From NCBI GenBank assembly GCA_024403695.1, contig JAKSRI010000004.1, positions 62,001-126,000 on the forward strand: a DNA stretch of 64,000 bases, in the 5' to 3' direction. Below are positions 57,302 to 64,000 of this stretch, one piece after another (the stretch's first letter is position 1; the number at the start of each line of letters is the position of its first letter). The notes beneath the pieces are model-generated. The model had not been told where the DNA came from, did no database searches, and worked only from the letters and a program-made list of their open reading frames with translations. Both the position numbers and the translations under genes were made by a program. Source of the stretch: Saccharofermentans sp. Its GTDB lineage: Bacteria > Bacillota > Clostridia > Saccharofermentanales > Saccharofermentanaceae.

Positions 57302-58339
57302 TTAATCAATAGGAACTACTATTTCTTCCATGCTAGATAGAGTAACGAATATAAGGCTATCAATCTCACTATAATCAATGTATTGTGAGAAGTAACTATT
57401 ACAATATGCCTTAGGCTCACCAGATGAAGTGTATGTATGACCAATATTAGCAATCACCTGTTTTGAACCATCTTTCATTATGAATCCAGTCATATAAGGT
57501 ATAGTACTATTATTTACTACTCCATTAACTGTATAGTTTAACTGCATAGAGATAGGTGAGATTTCTATGCTGTCCAGGAAAAAGTTTTCATCAATTTCTG
57601 TGTTAATATCCATATGAATAGATGTGCTTCCTGTGGGAAGTTTAATTTCAAAATCCCAATTTCCGTCTATTGATTTTACTGTTTCACATTTATAGTCATC
57701 ACCAATTCTATTAATGTGAATCTGTACAGTCTTCCCTAGCATGGTATCATTCATATCGTATGTACCAATATACATTCTGTAATATAGGTTTCCATCTTCA
57801 GCGTAATATTTTTCATAAGGATATTCTTGAGATGAATCAACAAGGTAAAAGTCAGCTTCACAATCTAACGATTTATCAGGATGTTCTTTGTCATAGACTG
57901 GTTCGTGTTCGATAAAAGGAGTGTTTGGTTCATCCAGTTTATAACCTGATACACGGAATGAGATGTATGCATATCTTTCATCAACAATAACAGCATCCGG
58001 AGAAATGGTTACATCATTTGAAGTTACTGCCATATTAGAATAGTCTATATTATCTTCGTCACTGGATGCATCTGGAGTACTTGAGTATATAATGGCAGCA
58101 TCTTTTTCAACTAATTCTTGGCCTTGGCTAGGAGTTATCTCCATATCTCTGAATCCCAAGCCCAGATCGTAATTTGTTGCCGCATATGCAGTAATTCCGA
58201 ACACCCCAATAACTGCGCATAAAATCGCAATAAATGATTTCTTGGATATGTGTTTTTTCTGTTTTCTAGTTTCATTAATTTCTTCTAGATATTCTGGGTT
58301 AATATCTGATATAGCGTTATATAAATCAGTTTTTTTCAT
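57302..58339 (-). CDS. Anti-sigma factor-like membrane protein (DUF4179 type)
   Basis: A 345-residue protein: a short cytoplasmic part (1-35) able to bind the sigma factor, one membrane helix about 36-54 (FIAILCAVIGVFGITAYAA), and a large outside domain with beta strands and the DUF4179-like stretch DERYAYISFRVSGYKLD. It starts 4 bases after the ECF sigma gene and is co-transcribed, the classical sigma/anti-sigma order. The signal sensed is unknown. Confidence 0.82.
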   Translation of the reverse strand: MKKTDLYNAISDINPEYLEEINETRKQKKHISKKSFIAILCAVIGVFGITAYAATNYDLGLGFRDMEITPSQGQELVEKDAAIIYSSTPDASSDEDNIDYSNMAVTSNDVTISPDAVIVDERYAYISFRVSGYKLDEPNTPFIEHEPVYDKEHPDKSLDCEADFYLVDSSQEYPYEKYYAEDGNLYYRMYIGTYDMNDTMLGKTVQIHINRIGDDYKCETVKSIDGNWDFEIKLPTGSTSIHMDINTEIDENFFLDSIEISPISMQLNYTVNGVVNNSTIPYMTGFIMKDGSKQVIANIGHTYTSSGEPKAYCNSYFSQYIDYSEIDSLIFVTLSSMEEIVVPID

Positions 58340-58343
58340 AGTT

Positions 58344-58895
58344 TTATAATCCTTTCTGAATTAAATAATTCTTAAGATTAGTTCGCAGTTTCAGCAATTT
58401 CTGTGCCGTTTTGTTAGGCGTAAAACTTACTCTTTGTGAAATAGATTTAACTGAATCGCACATGTAGTATCGTCTGATAAATAGATCTCTATCTTCTTTG
58501 GATAAGGTTCCAAGCCATGTGTTGATCACGTCAGATAGGAGTTTTGAATCGACTTCTGACTCTATATTCGAAGGGGAGGGTATAATTTCTTCTAACTCAT
58601 CTAAGACGGAATCCATGGAACTGTATCTTTTCTGTGCGTGATTGGTTCTATATTTGATCAGAGCCTGGTTGCGAACGATTTTGCCTAGAAAAGCTTTTAA
58701 TGAAATAGGAATAACAGGTGGTATCGAATTCCACGCTATATTCCAAGTATCATTAACACATTCTTCGGTATCTTCATGATTATTAAGAATATTATTTGCA
58801 ATGGAATAACAGTATGATCCGTACTTGTTTTGTAAATCTGATATTGCGTACTCATTGCGTTCTAGAAAATGGTTAACGATTTCTATATCTTTCAT
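58344..58895 (-). CDS. ECF-type RNA polymerase sigma factor
   Basis: A 183-residue sigma-70-family protein. Region 2 is at about 8-75 (ISDLQNKYGSYCYSIANNIL, DTEECVNDTWNIAW) and region 4 about 125-175 (LGTLSKEDRDLFIRRYYMCD, SVKSISQRVSFTPNKTAQKL). The start at 58895 is supported by AAAGGAAG 6 bases upstream on the minus strand; the longer frame from 58928 lacks one. It is paired with the DUF4179 membrane protein downstream. The six-box operator array begins 168 bases upstream of its start codon and might control it. Confidence 0.9.
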   Translation of the reverse strand: MKDIEIVNHFLERNEYAISDLQNKYGSYCYSIANNILNNHEDTEECVNDTWNIAWNSIPPVIPISLKAFLGKIVRNQALIKYRTNHAQKRYSSMDSVLDELEEIIPSPSNIESEVDSKLLSDVINTWLGTLSKEDRDLFIRRYYMCDSVKSISQRVSFTPNKTAQKLLKLRTNLKNYLIQKGL

Positions 58896-59268
58896 ATATA
58901 CTTCCTTTCGTAAATGTAAGGCCTTCACCTATATAGATGCAATTTATTTTGGAATATTTAGATTTTTTTGCCATTGTAATTCAAGGCGCCTTCATGGGGC
59001 ATGTAATGTGGCATACTTCTATATATGAACTTTAGGCCCGAGTTGACAGAAAGTTCGGAAAAGTTGCCATATATAGCTTTAAATGGCAACAATTATGGCA
59101 ATATTATAATAATTGTCATTATTCATTGAAAAGTTGCCATTTCTCTGAAAAATTGGCAACCCTTATGGCAACTTGTGTAAATTCATTCCTTTAATATTAC
59201 TTAACTTTTATTTGAAGCTCGGTTAAATATATGTTTCTATAATTACCGTATGAAAGTGAGGTTATTTT
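58896..59268. other. Long intergenic region between divergent genes
   Basis: 373 bases between the ECF sigma gene (minus) and the CPBP protease gene (plus). It holds the duplicated operator array at 59063-59172 (separate entry), a TTTGCCAT half-site at 58977-58984 that may be a degenerate seventh box, and a TATAAT at 59238-59243 for the plus-strand gene with TTGAAG (59212-59217) at a wide spacing of 20. I see no coding frame or RNA gene in it. Confidence 0.6.
59063..59172. promoter_or_regulatory. Duplicated composite operator, six GTTGCCAT-type boxes
   Basis: Two units with identical spacing: GTTGCCAT-N12-ATGGCAAC-N4-ATGGCAAT at 59063-59102, and GTTGCCAT-N12-TTGGCAAC-N4-ATGGCAAC at 59133-59172, 70 bases apart. 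Only the boxes are conserved; spacers differ. This argues for a DNA-binding protein whose subunits read one inverted pair plus one tandem box. The binder is unknown. Confidence 0.75.
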
Positions 59269-60210
59269 ATGAAGATTACTCTTAACAGACCAAGTATTAT
59301 TAAGGAAGCTGAAGGCAGCAGATGCATTCTCAAAAAAGTAAATGGACCTTTAAGCATTATTCCAGAGTGCATTCTGTTTTTTATCGTGCTGATACTTACA
59401 AGTATTGTTTACGGACTCGGTGGTGACTTTATTGCCGGTATATTGTACGGAATTACACATGGTGGTGGTACAGTAAATGATGTATACAACTGGGATTACT
59501 ACACCCCAATTACGCTTATGTCCGAGGTGCTTTGGACACTTTCAGTTCTTTTGGTAGCGTATATCTGGCAGAAGCGTACTCCAAGAACACATGGTTTTGT
59601 TAAGAAGAACGCAGTTCGCGATTATGCTATTGGTCTCGTTGCTGGTTTTGCCATGTTCTCTGCTGCAGTTGGAATCTGTGTGGCAACAGGCGCACTTTCA
59701 CTTAAGGCTGCTTCAAATGTAAATTATTCACTTATTGGTATTTTTGCCATCGGTTGGTTTTTCCAGGGCATGGCAGAAGAGGTTATATGTCGAGGATTCT
59801 TCCTTGTATCCCTTGCACGTAAGAATAATCTTGTGATAGCTGTTCTTGGCAACTCACTTGCTTTCGCCGCACTTCACCTTGCTAACCCAGGTATTGGAGC
59901 ACTTCCTCTTGTTAACCTTACTTTGTTTGGAATTTGTGCCTCTGTGTACTTTATTAAGACAGGTAACATCTGGCTCGTTAGTGCTATGCATAGTATTTGG
60001 AACGCAGTACAGGGCAATTTCTATGGCATTCTCGTAAGTGGTGGTTTTACTGGACCAACTATTTTTAACTCTACTATTGATACAGGTAAGACATTGATTA
60101 ACGGTGGTGACTTCGGACTTGAGGGTGGTCTCGCAGTTTCAATTGTTCTTGTAATTACAATTCTCATTGGATTGTTGATTCCTGGTATCGAGGATAAGAA
60201 GGCGGAGTAA
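59269..60210 (+). CDS. CPBP-family intramembrane metalloprotease
   Basis: A 313-residue membrane protein with about eight hydrophobic segments. The CPBP/Abi motifs are present: Glu-Glu and Arg in AEEVICRGFF (about 169-178), a His in FAALHLANPG, and His/Asn in MHSIWNAVQG. The family includes CAAX-processing and bacteriocin-immunity proteases. GTGAGG is 8 bases before the ATG. The gene stands alone behind the six-box operator and ends in a strong terminator. Substrate unknown. Confidence 0.9.
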   Translation: MKITLNRPSIIKEAEGSRCILKKVNGPLSIIPECILFFIVLILTSIVYGLGGDFIAGILYGITHGGGTVNDVYNWDYYTPITLMSEVLWTLSVLLVAYIWQKRTPRTHGFVKKNAVRDYAIGLVAGFAMFSAAVGICVATGALSLKAASNVNYSLIGIFAIGWFFQGMAEEVICRGFFLVSLARKNNLVIAVLGNSLAFAALHLANPGIGALPLVNLTLFGICASVYFIKTGNIWLVSAMHSIWNAVQGNFYGILVSGGFTGPTIFNSTIDTGKTLINGGDFGLEGGLAVSIVLVITILIGLLIPGIEDKKAE

Positions 60211-60237
60211 AACGCCACTCACTTTATAAAGACTAAT

Positions 60238-60270
60238 ACTCCTGGAGGCGTATGCTTCTGGGAGTTTTTG
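60238..60270 (+). terminator. Terminator of the CPBP protease gene
   Basis: Twelve-base stem with three G-U pairs, ACTCCTGGAGGC (60238-60249) / GCTTCTGGGAGT (60254-60265), GTAT loop, T5. Confidence 0.88.
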
Positions 60271-60318
60271 TATACTTAGAACAAAAAGGGAAGGGCATTT
60301 TTTGCCTGTTTTTATCCC

Positions 60319-60333
60319 TGTAACAATGTTACA
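60319..60333. promoter_or_regulatory. 7-1-7 palindrome before the SDH-like gene
   Basis: TGTAACA-A-TGTTACA is a perfect 15-base palindrome. It overlaps a possible -10 TACAAT (60330-60335), about 36 bases ahead of the next start codon. It has the size of a dimeric repressor site; the protein is unknown. Confidence 0.55.
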
Positions 60334-60368
60334 ATCTATTACTGTTAGGACATTAATGGAGTATAAAA

Positions 60369-61556
60369 ATGAAAAAGATAGTACTTTTGGGATGCAATGA
60401 CAAAACACGTGCGATTGTGCCTATTTTGTGCAAGGATGCCAGTATAACATCCGAGATTTGTATTGCTTCCAGAGATAAATCCAAGTGTGATGAGATTAGA
60501 CTTAAATATCAGGGCAGTCCAGTAAGAATCAGTACTGCTAGAGTTGATTTGAGCAATGAGCAGGGCACCAGAATGATGCTCTCTATTGCACAGCCAGATA
60601 TGCTTGTTAACCTTACAGAGGCTTCTTTTAGCCCAATTATCATGAAGCTCTGCCTCGAAATTGGCGTGCCATATGTGGACGGCACTCTCTTTGACATCGG
60701 CAGTGGTGATTTACTTTCTAAGCAGTTCGAGTTTTTTGGAGATTTCCGTAAGAAGAACCTTACTGCGGTTGTTGGTTGCGACTTTAACCCTGCAGGAATT
60801 ACTACTCTTGTGCGCGAGGCACTGGAGGATGAGTTTGATTCTATCGATGAGGTGAATATTATCGAGTCTGGCGCGAAAGTGCTGGCAAAGAAAATGACTA
60901 TCAAGGAACTTGCTAAGTATGACAGCAGTGTTGACGGTGGTGATATGGCTATCTGTATCGAGAATGGCCAGAAAGTTGGAGCTGATCCTCTTACTGTGAA
61001 AGTGGTGTATAAGCTTCCAGGTGTTCTTGAGCAGGATTACTATGCTATGAACAACATTATCGTGGAGGACTTCCTTAAGGAACTTCCTGATGTTCCAACA
61101 GTTCGTTATTTTACTACCCATAGTAAGCCAGACACATCAATTCTTAAGGAGCTCGATAAGTTTGGCCTTTTGTCTGAAGAACCAATTGAAGTTAATGGCA
61201 TGAAGATTGCCCCTATCGATTTTATTTCCAAGGTGTTGGAAGACTATGAGCCAGCGACATCTTCTGATGAAGCAAATGTTTCTATCTTTGATGGTGGAAT
61301 GGGAATTATTCTTACTGGTCAGAAGAGAGGCGAGACAAAGACTTCCATGATTCATATTAAGGACGTTGCTAAGTGCAATAGTTTATCCGTAATTGCTGGA
61401 ATCAGAGCAGTTGCTACTAAGAAGTGGAACAGAGCTGGTGTATTTACACCATGTGCATTCAATCCATCTATTATGCTCGAGAGTATGAGAAGAGATGGAT
61501 TCTCTTATGATATGATATCGGCAGAACCAGTGGAATTGGTAAGGGAGGATAAGTGA
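60369..61556 (+). CDS. Saccharopine dehydrogenase-like protein with a degenerate nucleotide loop
   Basis: A 395-residue protein of the saccharopine/carboxynorspermidine dehydrogenase family: Rossmann-like N-terminus with IASRDKSKCDEIRLKYQG and LVNLTEASFSPIIMKLCLE, then GVPYVDGTLFDIGSG, VVGCDFNPAGITTLVREALE and a second alpha/beta domain with GGDMAICIENG. The usual GAGGVG dinucleotide motif is replaced by LGCNDKTRAI, so cofactor binding may differ or be lost. It is co-transcribed with the response regulator (stop and start overlap, TGATG). A role in polyamine or lysine metabolism would be only family inference. Confidence 0.75.
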   Translation: MKKIVLLGCNDKTRAIVPILCKDASITSEICIASRDKSKCDEIRLKYQGSPVRISTARVDLSNEQGTRMMLSIAQPDMLVNLTEASFSPIIMKLCLEIGVPYVDGTLFDIGSGDLLSKQFEFFGDFRKKNLTAVVGCDFNPAGITTLVREALEDEFDSIDEVNIIESGAKVLAKKMTIKELAKYDSSVDGGDMAICIENGQKVGADPLTVKVVYKLPGVLEQDYYAMNNIIVEDFLKELPDVPTVRYFTTHSKPDTSILKELDKFGLLSEEPIEVNGMKIAPIDFISKVLEDYEPATSSDEANVSIFDGGMGIILTGQKRGETKTSMIHIKDVAKCNSLSVIAGIRAVATKKWNRAGVFTPCAFNPSIMLESMRRDGFSYDMISAEPVELVREDK

Positions 61557-62266
61557 TGCCTAACAATCAGCGTAAAGTTCTTATTGTCGAGGACGATGAG
61601 TCAATCAACAATCTCATCAGAGTTTCTCTGACTAAGCATGGATTAGCCTGCACACAGGCTTTCTCTGGTACAGAGGGTCTTCTTAATTTTAAGGCAGATA
61701 AGTTTGATCTTATTATTCTTGATCTTATGATGCCTGGAATGACTGGAGAGGAGCTTACACACTCTATAAGACAGACATCCAAGGTACCTATTATTGTAAC
61801 TTCTGCAAAGTCTTCTCTCGATTCTAAGATTGATTTGCTCGCTATGGGTGCTGATGACTTCCTTGGTAAGCCATTCGATATTAAGGAGCTTATTGCTCGT
61901 GTTGATGTTCAGCTTCGTCATCTTGATAATGCTGGTGACAGTTCTGAGGATGCTGGAATGAATATTCTGGTAGCAAGAGATCTTCAGCTTAATAAGGAGA
62001 CATTCGAAGCCACAGTAAAGGGACAGGAGTTGCTCCTTACTAGACAGGAATATAAAATTCTTGAGTTATTTATGCTTTATCCTAACAAGGTGTTCTCCAA
62101 GCAGGAAATTTTCGAATATGCATGGAATGAGTGCTACATTGGTGAGGATAAGACAATCAATGTGCATATCAGTAACATCAGATCTAAGATTAAGAAGATT
62201 ACTGATGATGAATATATTGATACGGTATGGGGTATTGGATTCCGTCTTGCAAAGCCTAAGGCTTAA
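61556..62266 (+). CDS. OmpR-family response regulator
   Basis: A 236-residue two-component regulator. The receiver domain has KVLIVEDDESI (Asp13, Asp14), phospho-acceptor Asp56 in LIILDLMMPGMTG, and Thr/Lys in VTSAKS and GKPFDIKEL; the C-terminal winged helix (about 137-233) has LLLTRQEYKILELFMLYPNK and INVHISNIRSKIKKI. ATG 61556 overlaps the previous stop; GGGAGG is 6 bases upstream. No histidine kinase is adjacent in this window; one may lie beyond 64000. Confidence 0.93.
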   Translation: MPNNQRKVLIVEDDESINNLIRVSLTKHGLACTQAFSGTEGLLNFKADKFDLIILDLMMPGMTGEELTHSIRQTSKVPIIVTSAKSSLDSKIDLLAMGADDFLGKPFDIKELIARVDVQLRHLDNAGDSSEDAGMNILVARDLQLNKETFEATVKGQELLLTRQEYKILELFMLYPNKVFSKQEIFEYAWNECYIGEDKTINVHISNIRSKIKKITDDEYIDTVWGIGFRLAKPKA

Positions 62267-62351
62267 AGGTTTCTTTAACATTTATTATCTTTGATTGAAA
62301 TCTTCCGGTTCATAATACCATCATACAATCAGAATTGATGGGAGATTGAAC

Positions 62352-63272
62352 ATGGAAGATTATTTGCTTGTAACTGAAAATCTTAGCAAATTATATAAAG
62401 GTGTTGCTGCAGTAGATAAAGTTAACCTTCATATTAAGAAGGGTTGTATATATGGCCTTATTGGTAAGAATGGTGCTGGTAAGACCACAATCATGAAGAT
62501 GATTTCAGGAATGGCTTCTCCATCATCTGGATCTTTTTCCTATGTTGGATTTAATGGTGGAACAGATGAGGCATTTTCCAGAATTGGTGTTCTTATCGAG
62601 GCTCCAGCTCTTCAGCCTAATCTCACAGCTTATGACAACATGAAGATGAAGTGTCTTGCTTATGGTATTGGTGATAAGCAGTACATCAACGATAAGCTCG
62701 AGCTCGTAGGTCTTGGTAAAGTTGGTAAGAAAAAGGCTGGTAAGTTCTCTCTTGGTATGAAGCAGAGACTTGGAATTGCTCTTGCACTTGTTGGAGAGCC
62801 TGACTTCCTTATTCTTGATGAGCCTATTAATGGTCTTGATCCACAGGGTATTGTAGAGGTTCGTGAACTTCTCACAAAGCTCAATGAAGAAAAGAAGATG
62901 ACTATTCTTATTTCTAGTCATATTCTCGAGGAGCTCGCTAAGGTGGCTACAGATTATGCCATTATTAATAACGGTGTAATTATTGAAGAATCTACAAATG
63001 CAGAGCTTAAAGAAAAGTGTCGTGACAAGATTGTTATTAAGTCAGCTGATGTATCCAAGATTCTTCCTATCCTTGATAGCAATGATTTCTCTGATTATCA
63101 GGTAATTGATAATAATACAATTTATGTATACAACCGTCTTAATGATATCTCTATTCTTAATATGGAGATTGCTAAGGCAGGAATTATGCTTGATTCCATT
63201 GGTGTTGAGGCATCTGATCTTGAAGAGTACTTCCTTAAGGTAACTGGTACAGTTACTGGGGATATCGCGTAA
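62352..63272 (+). CDS. ABC transporter ATP-binding protein (BcrA/LanF-like exporter)
   Basis: A 306-residue ATPase. Walker A GKNGAGKTT, Q-loop region IGVLIEAPAL, signature SLGMKQRLGIA, Walker B FLILDEPINGLDP and the switch His in LISSHILEELA. The shortened signature and C-terminal extension place it with the bacitracin/lantibiotic exporters. It follows the response regulator by 85 bases and is followed by a membrane permease, a common drug-resistance module. GGGAG precedes the ATG. Confidence 0.92.
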   Translation: MEDYLLVTENLSKLYKGVAAVDKVNLHIKKGCIYGLIGKNGAGKTTIMKMISGMASPSSGSFSYVGFNGGTDEAFSRIGVLIEAPALQPNLTAYDNMKMKCLAYGIGDKQYINDKLELVGLGKVGKKKAGKFSLGMKQRLGIALALVGEPDFLILDEPINGLDPQGIVEVRELLTKLNEEKKMTILISSHILEELAKVATDYAIINNGVIIEESTNAELKEKCRDKIVIKSADVSKILPILDSNDFSDYQVIDNNTIYVYNRLNDISILNMEIAKAGIMLDSIGVEASDLEEYFLKVTGTVTGDIA

Positions 63273-63284
63273 GGGGGTGCTGAT

Positions 63285-64000
63285 ATGTTTTTAAGATTAT
63301 TTAAGTCAGAATTATTCCGTGCCAGCAAGTTCAAGAGCACATATATTCTTATTATTGTTTTATTTGTTATTAGCATGTTTTTAAACCTTGTTACCCTTAA
63401 GTTTGACTTTTTGGGTGTATATGGAATGGATAGTGAACAGTACATAAGATTAGCTGAAGGCGGCAATTCTATGGAGGGTGTGAATGACGCTGCGCAGGTT
63501 GGCACTATTATGGGCGAGAGCATGGTTACTTCAAACACTGAAGAAGTAAAGATTCTCGGTGAAGGATTGTTCTACTCTGCAGATATACCAACACTTTTCC
63601 AGATTCATGTATCCGACCTGGACCCAATTATGCTTCTTGCAATTTTTGTTGGTATTTTTGCAGGTGATATCATTAGTACAGGTGTTAATAAGAACCTGGT
63701 AATCAGTAATAATAAGCGTAATCTCTTGTTTGCTGCAAGAGCGACAGTAATTGCTATTTACGCTGTTATCATTCATATTTTCACATGGCTCTTTACATTG
63801 TTCGGTGCAGCTATCTGGGCTGAGAAGGTGGATTTGGGCTGGAGCCAGCACGCAGTGGGATACTGGTTTGTTTCACTCTTACTTACAATTGTTTTTGCTA
63901 TTCTGATTTATGCGATTACAGTATTAACTAAGAGTAAGGCAGCAGGAATTACAATCGGCGTTGTTCTCTCTACAGGAGCATTGTCACTTATTATTTCCAT
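63285..64000 (+). CDS. ABC transporter permease, 3' end outside window
   Basis: Open frame from ATG 63285 to the right edge with no stop, at least 238 residues: MFLRLFKSELFRASKFKSTY, a first membrane helix (about 20-41), an outside region of about 90 residues, then helices at about 115-130, 150-175 and 190-215. This is the ABC-2 permease layout of the BcrB/LanE kind and it belongs to the upstream ATPase (12 bases apart, AAGGGGG ribosome site). It is cut by the window edge, so length and end are unknown. Confidence 0.88.
   Translation, partial: MFLRLFKSELFRASKFKSTYILIIVLFVISMFLNLVTLKFDFLGVYGMDSEQYIRLAEGGNSMEGVNDAAQVGTIMGESMVTSNTEEVKILGEGLFYSADIPTLFQIHVSDLDPIMLLAIFVGIFAGDIISTGVNKNLVISNNKRNLLFAARATVIAIYAVIIHIFTWLFTLFGAAIWAEKVDLGWSQHAVGYWFVSLLLTIVFAILIYAITVLTKSKAAGITIGVVLSTGALSLIIS

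Noticed and set aside
58896..59268. Riboswitch or small RNA in the long intergenic region
   Set aside because: The repeated ATGGCAAC boxes pair with each other, but conserved spacing with free spacers fits protein binding better than an RNA fold; no terminator follows the array.
1..64000. Insertion sequences, prophage, tRNA or rRNA genes
   Set aside because: No transposase, integrase or phage protein, no cloverleaf-like or rRNA sequence was seen in any intergenic stretch.

Overview
The window looks like chromosome from an obligately anaerobic, moderately AT-rich Firmicute, most likely a Lachnospiraceae member of the Butyrivibrio/Pseudobutyrivibrio type. The reasons are: strong AGGAGG ribosome sites; a fruR-fruK-fruA-HPr-EI operon; rubrerythrin; an FeoA-FeoB fusion; DUF3737, DUF1653, DUF2975, DUF4214 and DUF6273 proteins; and short operons closed by hairpin-plus-U terminators. 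I see no rRNA, tRNA, CRISPR array, phage or insertion sequence. Genus and species are inference.

Layout. 3-1478: sugar O-acetyltransferase (cut by the left edge) and a GT2 glycosyltransferase. 1585-7440: fructose PTS operon behind a symmetric four-site operator, carrying the general PTS proteins HPr and EI. 7528-9795: GH1 beta-glucosidase and DUF3737 beta-helix protein. 9822-13222: tandem pair of zinc-ribbon membrane proteins plus a small DUF3592-like protein. 13224-17464 (minus strand): leuS followed by a GT-C-like membrane enzyme. 17571-18838: Zur-like regulator and ZIP zinc transporter. 18976-22538: aconitase-family hydratase, DUF3592-like protein, AlkD-like repair protein. 22539-25354: copper operon copA-copZ-csoR under a textbook CsoR-type operator. 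25408-30472: rubrerythrin, glutamate 5-kinase, a DUF2975/XRE/membrane operon, asparaginase, VOC protein. 30484-32853 (minus): FeoA-FeoB. 33034-39330: small membrane proteins, MutT-like Nudix, YccF, XRE-membrane protein, remnant of a 4Fe-4S aldo/keto reductase, GT-C glycosyltransferase, DUF1653, PepD dipeptidase. 39431-48656: two large secreted proteins sharing DUF4214 modules, with a double-flavodoxin protein and a membrane protein between them. 48827-51956: M48 protease, a membrane-anchored sigma factor with an outside DUF6273 domain, a RelE-type toxin-antitoxin pair. 52021-57225: polyamine operon potR-A-B-C-D. 57302-58895 (minus): ECF sigma and anti-sigma pair. 59063-59172: duplicated composite operator. 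59269-64000: CPBP protease, saccharopine-dehydrogenase-like protein, response regulator, ABC exporter (cut by the right edge).

The most unusual points are: copA and copZ read as one frame although an A7 tract, a stop in the -1 frame, and a complete ribosome site with ATG sit at the junction; a sigma factor joined through a membrane segment to an extracytoplasmic DUF6273 domain; a six-box operator array in two identical units; an HPr with Arg at the regulatory Ser46 position; and a PotB with about 180 extra N-terminal residues. Starts were chosen by ribosome-site spacing and family alignment from memory. No database search was run.
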